In this document: positions 24,992 to 35,459 of the stretch, piece by piece | Position numbering within the stretch: the first letter of the stretch is position 1 | Layout of the letters: each line of letters opens with the position of its first letter | Assembly: GCA_910592005.1 (NCBI GenBank) | Contig: CAJVPP010000124.1 | Location: 1-46,376, forward strand | Direction of reading: 5' to 3' | Source of the DNA: Funneliformis mosseae | Taxonomy: Eukaryota; Glomeromycota; Glomeromycetes; Glomerales; Glomeraceae | Length of the DNA: 46,376 bases | Notes under the pieces: model-generated | Told to the model about the DNA's origin: nothing | Database searches by the model: none | Seen by the model: only the letters and a program-made list of their open reading frames with translations | Translations under genes and position numbers: made by a program

Positions 24992-27900
24992 TTATCTCAT
25001 CAAGAAGTTCGATGATCTTTCGGATAACAACGTAAGTTTAGCCTTCGGCTTACGGCAACCTGTGAGAGCTGGAACAGTACTCTGGCCAAAACGGCAGGCT
25101 ACGGCCGGAATGCGTATTGTGAGAAAATCAGCGATCTGCGCACCGTATTTGATCAATTTTCCATTGATCTTGATATCTCCAACGGTAAATCCTTTTTCGG
25201 CAGGAACCTCATATATCGCACGAACGTAGAGTCCATGACTATCACTACCACGGACAAATTTCCAGTATTGATCTGGATTTGAGTTGTCGGGGGTATTGAA
25301 TGCGGAAGTGTCGAGAACATTTAAATAGATCGCGACGGGGTTACGGATAGTTACATCTGCACCTTGGCGGGCGAACCCGTTTATAGTGGCTCCAATATGT
25401 GGATCAGAAAACCTGTCAGGGCTTCCGTAACTGCCACATCTGATGAGTTCTTGCTCCGAAGTCAAGACACGTCCGTTAATGACGCGAATAACGCTGGAGC
25501 CACCACCGAGTTCGATTTCAGCCCCAAGAGTGTTGTTCCTTTGGATCAAATGAACGATGTTGCCAGTATTAGTATTGTTATTCCATTTGTTTCTTTGGTT
25601 ATAGTTATTATTGGAATCAAAAAGATCCTCCTTTTTTACATTTGGACCAATGATCGTCTTATACATTTCCACCAATTTGTCAGGATCTTTTTCAGCGATT
25701 AAGTTCCAGTATTCGGGTCCTTCGCATGTGAATGTAACTCTGATGATTTTTCCAGTTTTAGGATCTCTCAAGACACTCCATTCACAATATTCATCTTGAA
25801 CATCACGCGATGAATCAGCAGTTTCCCAGCGTTTCTTATCCGTGACAGAATTCTTTGTAACTTGATTCGGGAATGCAGTCCAAACGATATCTTGTTCTAC
25901 TGCATCTTCGGATGTGTATGTTGATGTGGGGTCGAAGTATTGTAAGCGTGGACCGTCAAAGATATAGTCGTCTGGATATCCTTTAATGGCGCCTTGAGTC
26001 CATTCTTTCACTAGTTTGCTCCATTCTTGTAGTAGATCGGGCTTCATATCGTTGAGATACGCGGGTGGATCAAACTTTTCTAGAATGTATGAATTTTTGG
26101 ATGTGATCGAAAACTTGTCTAAATCTGAGATAGTATGTTTCAGAGAAGGGCGAACCGTTCCTTGGGGAGACATTTCTAACGATAGTGCATCACTGGTGAT
26201 GTTGCTACATATAGGTAAGGTTAGATCAAATTCGTTCAGAGGCTTGCTACGGAACAGTCGTCTACGAGATTCAGCAAGCCGAATAAGATCATCTACGCCA
26301 TCTTGTTTTTGCAAATTTATCTGCAAGTTAGCAAAATACTGTTCAATAATCATTTTGCAATTTTTCTTCAAAACTTCATCTGTTAGGTCCCAATAGCCAA
26401 GGAAAACAGCTTCAACGGATTCTTTCGGGGAATTGTTAGCACCACTTTTAATATTTTTCACGATATTTTCAACAAGATCATAACTTTTCGTGCTGTTGTT
26501 GTAACGTGCAGTATCAGGAATGTATTTCATTAACCGACGTCGACACTTTGAGTCTAATGGGTTACAAAAATCGATCATAAACAAACATAGAATAAATTTG
26601 GGGCTCAACAATGCGGGTACCTCAACCTTGTTCATTCTTCTGCTATTGAGAAGCGTTGAAAGCAAAGAAGTGTCTTCAAATGCAGGTTCCGGAACGGGGA
26701 ATGCGAACATGCCATCACCCTGTTCGATGACTTTACCACCAACTTTTAAACACACCTCATACTTCTTTATGCTTTTCAAATACATATCCGCATTAATTTT
26801 TATTGGAGAAAGATCAGGGTCTATATAATCAGAAAGTTGGTTAATCATGTCAATATTTATGAAAAATGACGCGGGAATTGTCAAATCATCCTGCGACATG
26901 ATAGTGGAATACCCTTTGTCGATTGCGATGATATTGTATGTAGTATCGTCAATAACCTGTCGCATAAACTCTGTGACGTTATTAACATCAAGGGAAGAAA
27001 GATCTGTAGCGTTATCCAACCGAACAGTATTCCATTCCGAAACGGCGTCTTTGACGATATGTTCAAGTTCAACTGCATCTAACCGATTTTCGAATATAGG
27101 TTCATGCCTAAGTGGAGTTTTAGGATCGAGACAATCAGAAATTGTGAACATTTGAGAATGCCAATGTAACCAAGGCCTGTTAAGTTCTTTCATTACTAAA
27201 GCACCATTGACGTGCCCATCAAAAGGTCCCTTTCCGCGAGTCGGATCTTTGAGCGCATGCCAAGAATTTCCAAGCCACCACCATTCATTCTTGTTGTTTC
27301 GTTGGTAAAAATTGAAGGCGCGATGAGTTTTACTCCAAGCTGCCACTTGCAAAAATAATTCATCAGAATCCAGAACTGGTGAAGAAACGATAAAGATTAA
27401 GTCGGTTGGTTGCTTTTGATCTTTGTTAGTTTGACAAGTGATTATGAAACGAACTTGTCGATCGATGTCTTTAGTTTCTTCAGACCAGGAGATATGTGCA
27501 CCATCGGCAACCATAAATGATTTTTGTTTCGTATCAGAGAGAGTACTATTCAGAAGATGTCGTAAGGTAAAGATTTTTTCAATGGGTAAATTGCTATCCC
27601 ACAATTTGACCAACTTATTGCCAAAATGATCATCAAATATGTTCAAATCATCCTTAGTAACAGGAATTGGCTCCGAGTTCAGGCCAAGAACAAATCGAAA
27701 GAACCAATTTCCATCTTTCATATTTTTCGTCATTTCGGAAAAATGATTAACCGGACATCCACTATGTGCAACATTTCTCTTTTCATTGAACGTCGACAAG
27801 TGAGTATGAACCAGGATCGGCTTCGCGATAAATCGCCCAATATCAGAGACATCCAAAATAAACTCTTCACTATTAATTATTATTTTAAGTGAGCTGCCCT

Positions 27901-28231
27901 CGAAAGGAAGATTAATGATCTCGTTAAACTTTGCTCTATAGATTTGATACTCCAAGAGGCCCGTGAGGTTGTTGTTAAAGGAAGGACGTACACGCGTCTC
28001 CAACTCGACAGTGACCTTAATCGCGTTGACTCCGGCAAGACGTTCTCTTGCTATTGTAGGCACTTTGACCGAAAAGGAAGTACTGGTGTCAATTGATGGG
28101 AGCACGTCCCAAAAGAAGAGTTCGTCGCATGAGAAGTTATCTTTGTCGCTAAAGATTACAAACTTTAGTTTGGCATCAGCGACCCTTGAAAAGTTGTTAT
28201 CAATATTTATTTGACCTGTAATAGCAGACAT
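24992..28231 (-). CDS. Large intronless protein of unknown function, possible bacterial origin
   Basis: One uninterrupted frame of 1079 residues from ATG at 28231. No signal peptide or membrane segment is visible. The N-terminal ~140 residues look beta-rich. The middle contains ILVHTHLSTF, a GCPVNHF motif and a dense Trp-rich block (NEWWWLGNSWHALKDPTRGK, then GPFDGHVNG and PWLHWHS). The last third contains DEYCEWSV, FTCEGPEYWNLIAEKDPDK, a YNQRNKWN block, a NNTLGAEIEL stretch and SDPHIGATINGFARQGADV. From memory these blocks resemble uncharacterised bacterial proteins, but I cannot name a function. The gene lacks introns while its intact neighbours have 7-15 exons, and its base composition is less A/T-rich than the spacers. 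A minus-strand TATAAAAA lies at 28269-28276, ~40 bp upstream of the ATG. Confidence 0.85.
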   Translation of the reverse strand: MSAITGQINIDNNFSRVADAKLKFVIFSDKDNFSCDELFFWDVLPSIDTSTSFSVKVPTIARERLAGVNAIKVTVELETRVRPSFNNNLTGLLEYQIYRAKFNEIINLPFEGSSLKIIINSEEFILDVSDIGRFIAKPILVHTHLSTFNEKRNVAHSGCPVNHFSEMTKNMKDGNWFFRFVLGLNSEPIPVTKDDLNIFDDHFGNKLVKLWDSNLPIEKIFTLRHLLNSTLSDTKQKSFMVADGAHISWSEETKDIDRQVRFIITCQTNKDQKQPTDLIFIVSSPVLDSDELFLQVAAWSKTHRAFNFYQRNNKNEWWWLGNSWHALKDPTRGKGPFDGHVNGALVMKELNRPWLHWHSQMFTISDCLDPKTPLRHEPIFENRLDAVELEHIVKDAVSEWNTVRLDNATDLSSLDVNNVTEFMRQVIDDTTYNIIAIDKGYSTIMSQDDLTIPASFFINIDMINQLSDYIDPDLSPIKINADMYLKSIKKYEVCLKVGGKVIEQGDGMFAFPVPEPAFEDTSLLSTLLNSRRMNKVEVPALLSPKFILCLFMIDFCNPLDSKCRRRLMKYIPDTARYNNSTKSYDLVENIVKNIKSGANNSPKESVEAVFLGYWDLTDEVLKKNCKMIIEQYFANLQINLQKQDGVDDLIRLAESRRRLFRSKPLNEFDLTLPICSNITSDALSLEMSPQGTVRPSLKHTISDLDKFSITSKNSYILEKFDPPAYLNDMKPDLLQEWSKLVKEWTQGAIKGYPDDYIFDGPRLQYFDPTSTYTSEDAVEQDIVWTAFPNQVTKNSVTDKKRWETADSSRDVQDEYCEWSVLRDPKTGKIIRVTFTCEGPEYWNLIAEKDPDKLVEMYKTIIGPNVKKEDLFDSNNNYNQRNKWNNNTNTGNIVHLIQRNNTLGAEIELGGGSSVIRVINGRVLTSEQELIRCGSYGSPDRFSDPHIGATINGFARQGADVTIRNPVAIYLNVLDTSAFNTPDNSNPDQYWKFVRGSDSHGLYVRAIYEVPAEKGFTVGDIKINGKLIKYGAQIADFLTIRIPAVACRFGQSTVPALTGCRKPKAKLTLLSERSSNFLMR

Positions 28232-28251
28232 TATCCGTTTTTACTGTACAT
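28231..28251 (-). promoter_or_regulatory. Possible 6-codon upstream ORF
   Basis: An ATG at 28251 opens a six-codon frame whose TAA (28233-28231) overlaps the main start as TAATG. It matters only if the transcript begins upstream of 28251. The TATA-like element at 28269-28276 lies so close that initiation might fall inside it. Confidence 0.3.
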
Positions 28252-28268
28252 TTTAGAAGAAACCGAAC

Positions 28269-28276
28269 TTTTTATA
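28269..28276 (-). promoter_or_regulatory. TATA box of the 1079-residue gene
   Basis: TATAAAAA on the minus strand, 38-45 bp upstream of the start codon, placed as expected for a core promoter with a very short leader. Confidence 0.45.
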
Positions 28277-31147
28277 AAGGTTTAATATTCGGATCTGACA
28301 AATCAAAATAAATATTTAATATGGAAGTGTTTATCCATTTTTAATTTTTTTGATTCGCATGCTAGTTTAGCATGAGTATTTGCAGAATGGCTGAATAAAT
28401 TAAAAAGAAGAAACCTTAATTCGTTTAAAAGTTACCTCTTTTATCAATTGTTTTTTTAAAGAAATCGTGAAGTTACCTTAAAAACTTCTTTGACTATTAT
28501 GTACCTTCCTTTTATATCATAGTTTTTTTTTAATTATATTAGGTCTTGCTTTGTATTACAAAACCCTTCGATTTTTATCATTAAAAATTTCGTTTTCGAT
28601 TTTTTAAAGTTAATCGGAATATCGTACATAAGGCCGTTCCTTTTGATCTGAAAAATATAAGGGAGGATATATTTAAATAATTATGTAATATCATTTGATG
28701 AATTTATTTTAACATTGAAACAAATTAAATTTATTCTATTTCAAAATTGATAAATAATTGATATTTTTAGTAATAATTTACTAATAAATTTTTTTAACGA
28801 ATGTAAAATATTAATAAAAATTTTTAACTATTCATGGTTAATAAAGTTAAAAACTTTTTGAAACAGCATACAATAAATATTGGTTATTGTTATTATTAGG
28901 ACGAAAATATGATATTTTGAGGAATTTTTAATAGATGCATATTAAAAAATTTCGAATTTGTTGCATTAAATCCATTAATTTCTTATATTTTTTTTTTATA
29001 AATTGGTTTATTGTAATTTTTAATCAGAATTATTTCTGTTCTCTTTCTATACCTGTAACAAATTTTATTATTTTATCTAATTGTCATACTAAAATTAATC
29101 TTAGAAAATTTCGCTCTTTTGACCTTTTTATTAGTTGACTTCTATATGTGGCTTCGCCCAAAAGCTTCAAAGCCCATAGGATCGACAACAATTATTTCAA
29201 TATACCGTAGTGTAACTTTTACTGAGAAGATCGATTGATTTCGATTTATTCCAAGTTTTGTCAGAGGTATTATTATTTGCCAGTCAATTTTTTTTTTTTT
29301 AATATTCGCCAAACACGTTCATAGTCACCGTCAATTTATCAGCAATCGGAGTATAAGCTGACAATTTTTACGAAGCGACTCTTTTATTTGTGACTTTTCC
29401 AACTTTTTACTCTCGACTATTAAACATATACAGAGTATATGCATTCAATTCTAAAAGAAGGTATTGTGCAATTTTTCGGATGTTCGCTCGGTTCGCAAGA
29501 TTCCCTCCACGTGAGCTTTTCAAACTTAAGCCGAAAATCAAATTCATTTGACGTTCACCGGAATTCTTTTTTCCTATGGATACAGATTCATCAACAGGGA
29601 AAAACCTTTTCCCGTTCCTTAAATAGGAAAGAAGTTCCTAAACGAAACTCTAATTTATTATAGCATCATAAGCCTCAAAAAGTTTATTTCATTTAAGGAA
29701 ACTTTGGATTTTCTTCATTTTATTTATTATTCATATGTAGGAAGGGCTAAAATCAAAGTTTTTATCAAAAAAAAAAAAAAAAATTCTTGCACATGTAACA
29801 AAATTTATTTAAGTTGACATACCCATTATATAACAAGTGAAAATAATCTTTTATTGATTTCAAAGTCTCTCGGGTTTAAATAAATAAATAAATAAATAAT
29901 TTCAACACCACGACGAGTAATATCATCTTAGGCGTTAACTTCAAACAATCAGGATTTAAGGCCCCACCATGATTGGCTCATCCAACATACTCGATGAACC
30001 GGGTACCCGCCCCGACCCGAATCTAAAATTATTAGATAACCTGGTAAATAGAAGCTGTTAAATTGATGGATAGGATTTACCGTTTTTACACAGATACGGT
30101 AAATCGAAAAACGAGAAAGATTACACGAAAGACAATCTAAAAAAATGCTTTGTTGGGGGGGCACATTATCGATTTCGTCAACATTTAATAGCCAAAGCAG
30201 AAGAAGAACATCTACGATGAGGCTTATACATCTAAGACTTGCAAGCTGGTATGGAATCATTCAAAAATTGGAGGGTCCGAGCCCGAATTGTAAAATGGCG
30301 TCCGGGGAATCTTTTCCGGGTATTGCTTGATGAAACCTTGATTCTCTCCGGAGATCATGCAGAAATAATAATTTTACTTTGGTATTAAAACCCATCCGAG
30401 GATTTGAATACATCTTTATGCATGTAGAAGAAATGCCTTTTAAGCTCTGCTACTTGTTTGATAAAAAGAAATTCCCAAGTAAATGAAAAGGAGAAAAAAA
30501 AAAGACCTTTTACTTTATTGAAATTCTTGCGCTTAATTTAAAAAAGTGAGTTTCAAGTTTTACCCTTAACGTTAAAACGCGAAATGACTTGCAATAATGC
30601 ACAAAGGTATTATATTCGGGGATGGGATGCGCCGCCGCAGTAAAAGACATTTCGGAATATTGGATATGCACTGCAATGTATTACAAAATAAAGTAAAAGT
30701 TCTTTTAATAGAATCAACCCGAATTTTTTTTGTTACTCAAATATGGTTTCATTCGGAATTATATCTATATAAATACTTTACATACATGCTAAAAAAAAAC
30801 TTGTTAATATATAGAAAGCATACAAATTTCGGGTCATGTATTGTTTTTTCTTTCTGTTACACGACACATATTACGGCATTTCGTAACTTAAACAAAATCA
30901 CTTACATTAATCATTTGATGGTATGGTATGATAATAATACAACAATGGAAAGTTATTTATTTTTTGATATAAATAATTAATATAAATGGTTAATAAAATG
31001 GTCGATAATACTCTCAATATTTTGAATCATTCTTTTTCAATCCAACTTTTTCGAAAAAGAAAAAAAAAAGAAAAAGAAAAAAATAATAGAAAGAACATAA
31101 TCGTAAGGAGTTGGAAAAGTTAACCTTTTCTTGTCAATAAAAAAAAA
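28277..31147. other. Long spacer with a less A/T-rich patch at 29940-30390
   Basis: No intact gene could be supported. The patch at 29940-30390 has higher G+C, including GGGTACCCGCCCCGACCCG-like sequence on the plus strand near 30000. Short protein-like reading occurs at about 30240-30390 (+) in one frame, broken by stops upstream, so it may be a remnant. AAAT repeats occur at about 29877-29900, and A runs at 29769 and 31059-31082. Confidence 0.45.
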
Positions 31148-32047
31148 ATGACAGTTTTATCATCAAATTTGTATTTTACCTTTCACGCATGGATTTCTTC
31201 ACATTATACTCTCGACCACCAATCTTTACAAAATTTAATTCATTATTTAACACTCTTGCAAGAGCTTCATCGTAAGAGTTATGAATTCAATAAGGAATTC
31301 TATAATTCAATTCAAAAACACATTGATGGAATCATAAAATCCGAAAATGATCAAAGTAATGACGAAATTATTGAATATAAAAATGTTCAATTTAATGAAT
31401 TATTGAAATTTGTTTTAATTGAAATAAAGGATCAAGCAGAATTTGGAGAGAAGTTGAGCATCGATAAGGAGAGGGAGAAGGATAAGAGAAAGGAGGGAGT
31501 TGTCGCGTTGGATGATGTAAAAGCCATTGAATTCGATGAGGATAAAACTTTGAGTTATTCTACGTTGAACTCATCGAAAAACCTTCCATTAACCGTAGTG
31601 AAACGATTTTATCCAAAAAGGGTTTTTGAATATTTAAATGGTTACGAAGATAATTTGTATAAATTGATCCTTAAAAAACAACTTGAAATTATTTACGAGG
31701 TAGGAGATTATTCACAAAATATAGAATCATTAAGGAACTTATTGGCAAAGGATGATCAATTCTCACAAAAAGACGCATCGTTATTCCTGATAATAATTTA
31801 TTCAACTTATCAACTTTTAGAAAAGTTGGAAAAATTTGGTATCAAAACAAATATAGATTTAATATATAGTTTAGGAATTTTCATGAAGAGGATTAAATGT
31901 ATTACTTTAGATTTGGTTAATCAAGAGGATTTGGTGGATGAAAATTATAAAATTAATTTAATTAAATTTTCATTATCTTCGGTGATTGTCATTTTTTTTC
32001 AATTATATTTCTTTAGTTTATTCTTAAATTCTTGCGTGGCATTTTAA
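31148..32047 (+). CDS. Hypothetical protein, single-exon orphan (299 aa)
   Basis: An open frame from the ATG right after an A run to a stop at 32047. The protein is rich in Leu, Ile, Lys and Glu and looks alpha-helical. A strongly charged insert lies at ~100-120 (SIDKEREKDKRKEG), and helices that include YSTYQLLEKLEKFGIK lie at ~215-240. I do not recognise the family. The last ~25 residues translate as a hydrophobic stretch, which could be a membrane tail. It could equally be a translated 35-nt intron (31982-32016, GTGATT...TTTAG), after which the frame would end FILKFLRGILKDET at a TGA near 32058. It converges on the minus-strand gene at 32146-32700, with only 98 bp between the stops. Confidence 0.6.
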   Translation: MTVLSSNLYFTFHAWISSHYTLDHQSLQNLIHYLTLLQELHRKSYEFNKEFYNSIQKHIDGIIKSENDQSNDEIIEYKNVQFNELLKFVLIEIKDQAEFGEKLSIDKEREKDKRKEGVVALDDVKAIEFDEDKTLSYSTLNSSKNLPLTVVKRFYPKRVFEYLNGYEDNLYKLILKKQLEIIYEVGDYSQNIESLRNLLAKDDQFSQKDASLFLIIIYSTYQLLEKLEKFGIKTNIDLIYSLGIFMKRIKCITLDLVNQEDLVDENYKINLIKFSLSSVIVIFFQLYFFSLFLNSCVAF

Positions 32048-32145
32048 AAGATGAGACATGATTATTTGTACATAAATTAAAAAAGGAAAGATGTTGTGTA
32101 GTGTAATAAAAAATTAAAAAAATAATAATAATAAAATAAATAAAA

Positions 32146-32700
32146 TCATAGAGTTCCTATCCACTTATAAATCCCCTCAATAATATCACGATGCTTGAGC
32201 GAGCCTTTATAAATATTAAAATTCATTCCGTTAGATACTGCCCAAATTTCCTTCCAAATAGGATCAAATACTTCATCAAAATCATTTTCCAGAGGAAACC
32301 GTTGAACGGTAATCTTGATATTCATCGTAAATCCCAAACTTTTAATCACTCTCAAGAGAACATTCTGCAATTCATTAATCCTTGCTTCATTATTCACTTT
32401 TTTCACTTTCTTTCTTTCTAAATACTTTAGGGCATCGATTAATTTTAACAAGACGTCAATTTTAAAATAATTGATTTTTATGAATGGATCTTTGAGAACG
32501 TCATGGATTGGTTTAAATAATTCTATATTGATCCAATAAAGGTATTCGGGAGATGATAAAATCCCTTTTAATGTTTCATGTTTAAAAGATATTTTTTGAT
32601 AAAATTTTATGGCTTTTTTTTGTTGTTTGGTACATTTGTAAGTTATTGATGATGACATTAATTGCTCGTACATTGGATGATAATTTGTTCGTGAAGACAT
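32146..32700 (-). CDS. Hypothetical protein, single-exon orphan (184 aa)
   Basis: A complete frame from ATG at 32700 to a stop at 32146. It has no signal peptide or membrane segment. It is helical and basic, with a Lys-rich stretch at ~95-105 (LERKKVKKVNNEARINEL). The C-terminus contains aromatic residues in DPIWKEIWAVSNGMNF and ends YKWIGTL. I do not recognise the family and see no catalytic motif. It converges with the neighbouring orphan gene, and shared 3' ends could give overlapping antisense transcripts. Confidence 0.6.
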   Translation of the reverse strand: MSSRTNYHPMYEQLMSSSITYKCTKQQKKAIKFYQKISFKHETLKGILSSPEYLYWINIELFKPIHDVLKDPFIKINYFKIDVLLKLIDALKYLERKKVKKVNNEARINELQNVLLRVIKSLGFTMNIKITVQRFPLENDFDEVFDPIWKEIWAVSNGMNFNIYKGSLKHRDIIEGIYKWIGTL

Positions 32701-34156
32701 TGGTATTGTACAAGAGTTGTTGAAATATAGGTATATTTAAGGACTTTGCTCGAATTATTCCCAAGCCTTAAAGAGGTAATTCCGGTTGGTCAGTGACACT
32801 GTCGATTTAAGAACTAATGATTAATTTATAAAGAAATTTTTTAAGTTGATTTCTTTTTTCTTTTACGATCAATTTCTAATCTGAGTAAATTGAAATTTTT
32901 TTGAATAATAAATTATTTTTATGATGCGTTACACTTTGAAGGATATAAATGGTTGAAACAAATAATTTTAACTATTAATGCTTAAAGAAAATTAAAGATA
33001 TCGGAGGTATGTATGGATAGTTTGGCTATTAGGATTCCATCAAGATTTGTTTTTCGTAATCGATTGATTATCTCTAATTATTGTCTGTAATTATGACAAT
33101 ATTGAGATTCCGATTTCAATGCAAATCTGTTCCAATTAAAGTACCGGCGTTTTGTCAATCGAATAGTCTATGCCAGAAATGGGCATTAATAATAAACGTG
33201 TTTCATAACAGACAAGCGAAATTCAATTATTAAATTATAAAAGAATTGATTTTAAGTATAAATTTTCGTTCGCGTTTAAAATTAATAAATAATCAATTGA
33301 CACTCACTCGTAACATTTAAATGTCTTTTAAAAATGCTTTTCTAAGTTAGGTGAGTTCTTGTAAACTTTTTTTTTTACTCATTAAAATGGATAAAGCTTA
33401 AAAATGATATACATCGATTGTGATTTTGATTGTGAGCTATAGAAATATTTTGATGATGATAGCGATAGTCAATCATTATAATAGGGATTAACATAGTACT
33501 AAATGTTTATTATTACTATAAGTTTTGTTTTTATATGGGAAGATTTCTAGGAAAAATCAGGTTCCTAAGAGCTTAATGCATTTTAATCTAATAACATCAA
33601 AAAAATCTCGGAGTCTGATTTTCCTAGCAATCAACCCATAATTTTGTAGTAACGATCAAAAAAAAAAAAAAATATAATGTAGGAAGTTTTTTATCACCTA
33701 ATCGAATAAGATGACTATTTTGAAGTTGTTTTCATTTTCTCAAAAGTTATAAGATTGATGAGCTCAAAAAATATATAAAAGCGGAGCTAAAGGTTATGGG
33801 AAAGAAATACCCAATAAAATCAAATGCTAAATTAGGTAATTTACCATAATAGATGAACACTTAGAGGAGATCAAGTTGAGGATAATTCCTCTGAAGTTGC
33901 AAGAAAACCATATTATTGTTACTTTTGAACGAGTCAAAAAGTAAATCAAGGTACGTTCGATTTATACAAGTTAATTTATAAATTCACTCCTAACCTGAAA
34001 ATTTTTCACCGTATGTATTTCAATTAAAATTCGCATGGGTTCTTAAATGATAGACCTTTAAAACCTCTTTACTAAATGATAATTGCCTGAGAGATGCGAA
34101 GGACTATATATTTTCTGTGCATTGAGTAAATTTTGGTCATGTGAGCGTTTGTCCGC
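32701..34156. other. Intergenic spacer
   Basis: A/T-rich sequence without a supportable gene or repeat. Short A runs occur at about 33660-33672. Confidence 0.5.
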
Positions 34157-34220
34157 CACGTGATTTCCGTCCAATAATTCGCTCAGGACTCACAACGGTT
34201 CCCTTTCCTAGTATATATAA
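34157..34220 (+). promoter_or_regulatory. Promoter-like cluster: CACGTG, CCAAT, TATA
   Basis: CACGTG (34157-34162), CCAAT (34171-34175) and TATATATAA (34212-34220) follow each other in the usual order and spacing of a core promoter. The broken frame at 34256 starts about 36 bp after the TATA box. Confidence 0.5.
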
Positions 34221-34255
34221 GGCACGAAATTCTCGACGTTCTTGTCTATTTCACA

Positions 34256-34704
34256 AGGTACGACCCTAAAAAGTTGGAATTTAAAATTTCAAATGCTGTG
34301 TTCTTGTCAATTAAAGTCCAAAAGCTTGGAATGGTTGGCGATCTCAAGTTCACTCGTGATATTCTAAAAACCGAGGAATTGTTAAAGTATCTCTATACTG
34401 ATTTTATGTTCCGTTAAAAAGCTATTCATGATGAATTGGAAGTAACCATGAGCAAGTTTGTAGTGTCAAGACTCAGAACATGACGTCCAGGGAAGTATGA
34501 TCGAGGGCCGCCGAATTTCTTTTATATTAGGAGGAATAATTGTCTGCGTGGAAATGAAAACTTTGATAAAATCGTGGCGCGGACCACTATGCAACTTCTT
34601 TGTTCAGTTGAGGCAAGTACCCTTAGCAACTTACGAATTATCATTGATATCATTGAATTGTATTTTATCGAGTGCGAAATCGGCTAAGAAATGTACAATG
34701 TGAT
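34256..34704 (+). pseudogene. Broken orphan coding sequence downstream of a promoter
   Basis: One frame reads protein-like across the interval (begins RYDPKKLEFKISNAVFL, later LKFTRDILKTEELLKYL and STLSNLRIIIDIIELYF). It is interrupted by in-frame TAA (about 34418), TGA (about 34480) and TAA (near 34684) codons. I see no obvious splice pairs that remove all three. A preserved promoter-like cluster just upstream suggests recent loss or transcription as a noncoding RNA. I do not recognise the family. Confidence 0.4.
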
Positions 34705-35459
34705 TGATACAGTCCCCGGCGAAAGTAATAGCGGTGGGAGTGTTACATGTTATTTTGATTTAAATTAAAATTTAATTTATAATATCAAATGGGCCTTTAC
34801 TACTTTAAAAATAATAAAAAAATAATATTGTTTTATGCTCATTTTACCTTCTAAATTACTAAGTAGTTTTAAATTTATTATAAATCGGAAATTGCTATGA
34901 ATTTTCTTAAAATGCTCAAAATTCTAATGATTTATTTACATAATAAAATAATCATACAATTATAAAATAAACTTTTGTACTTGATTTTCTCAACAACCTA
35001 TGTTCATTTTGTTTTTAAAAATGAGTAACTTTTCATATAGACGGTAATTAATTTTTTAACCAATTTTTATTAAGAGCAAAAAAAAAAGAAAAAAATTGAA
35101 TATGTTCATGCAGACTCATGCATTTACGCCGAGCCGATTATGTATTCCACAATCATTTTAATGTATGAGGAGGAAGATCCTTTCAAAATGAAAATAATTA
35201 TAAATATCTTATATCGTCGCATCCTTCTGGAAATACTCAAAAAAAAAAATTCATCGAGAAATACCGCAATTTGCAAATGCGAGGACGATCAAATGGTTTT
35301 TTTTTTTTTACTGCGTATTGGAAAAGTATAAAATACAGTATATAAAAGGTACTTACCCCCATTTGGATTTAAATTAACTCCAATCAAATCACAATACGCA
35401 GTAAATCTTCCTATGTCATAATTGATTATTTACAAACTTCTTTATACAGCTGCTCCTAA
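34705..35459. other. Region upstream of the kinase, possible 5' exon
   Basis: Mostly A/T-rich. An open frame at 35140-35331 begins with a genuine ATG and could be an upstream exon, but it does not join clearly to the kinase frame. TATATAAAAGG at 35339-35349 is TATA-like. At 35450-35525 another frame reads LLLKDCDFNSQDFKVHIGEP, protein-like but out of phase with the kinase, and may be residue of another coding sequence. Confidence 0.35.

Noticed and set aside
26016..26396. Plus-strand open frames inside the 1079-residue gene
   Set aside because: They are shadows of the long minus-strand frame. None is as long or as protein-like as the sense reading.
28935..29138. 67-codon plus-strand frame
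   Set aside because: A/T-driven Phe/Ile/Asn-rich translation with no recognisable feature.
34497..34703. 68-codon frame within the broken locus
   Set aside because: It is out of phase with the protein-like frame that crosses the whole interval from 34256, and starts mid-sequence.
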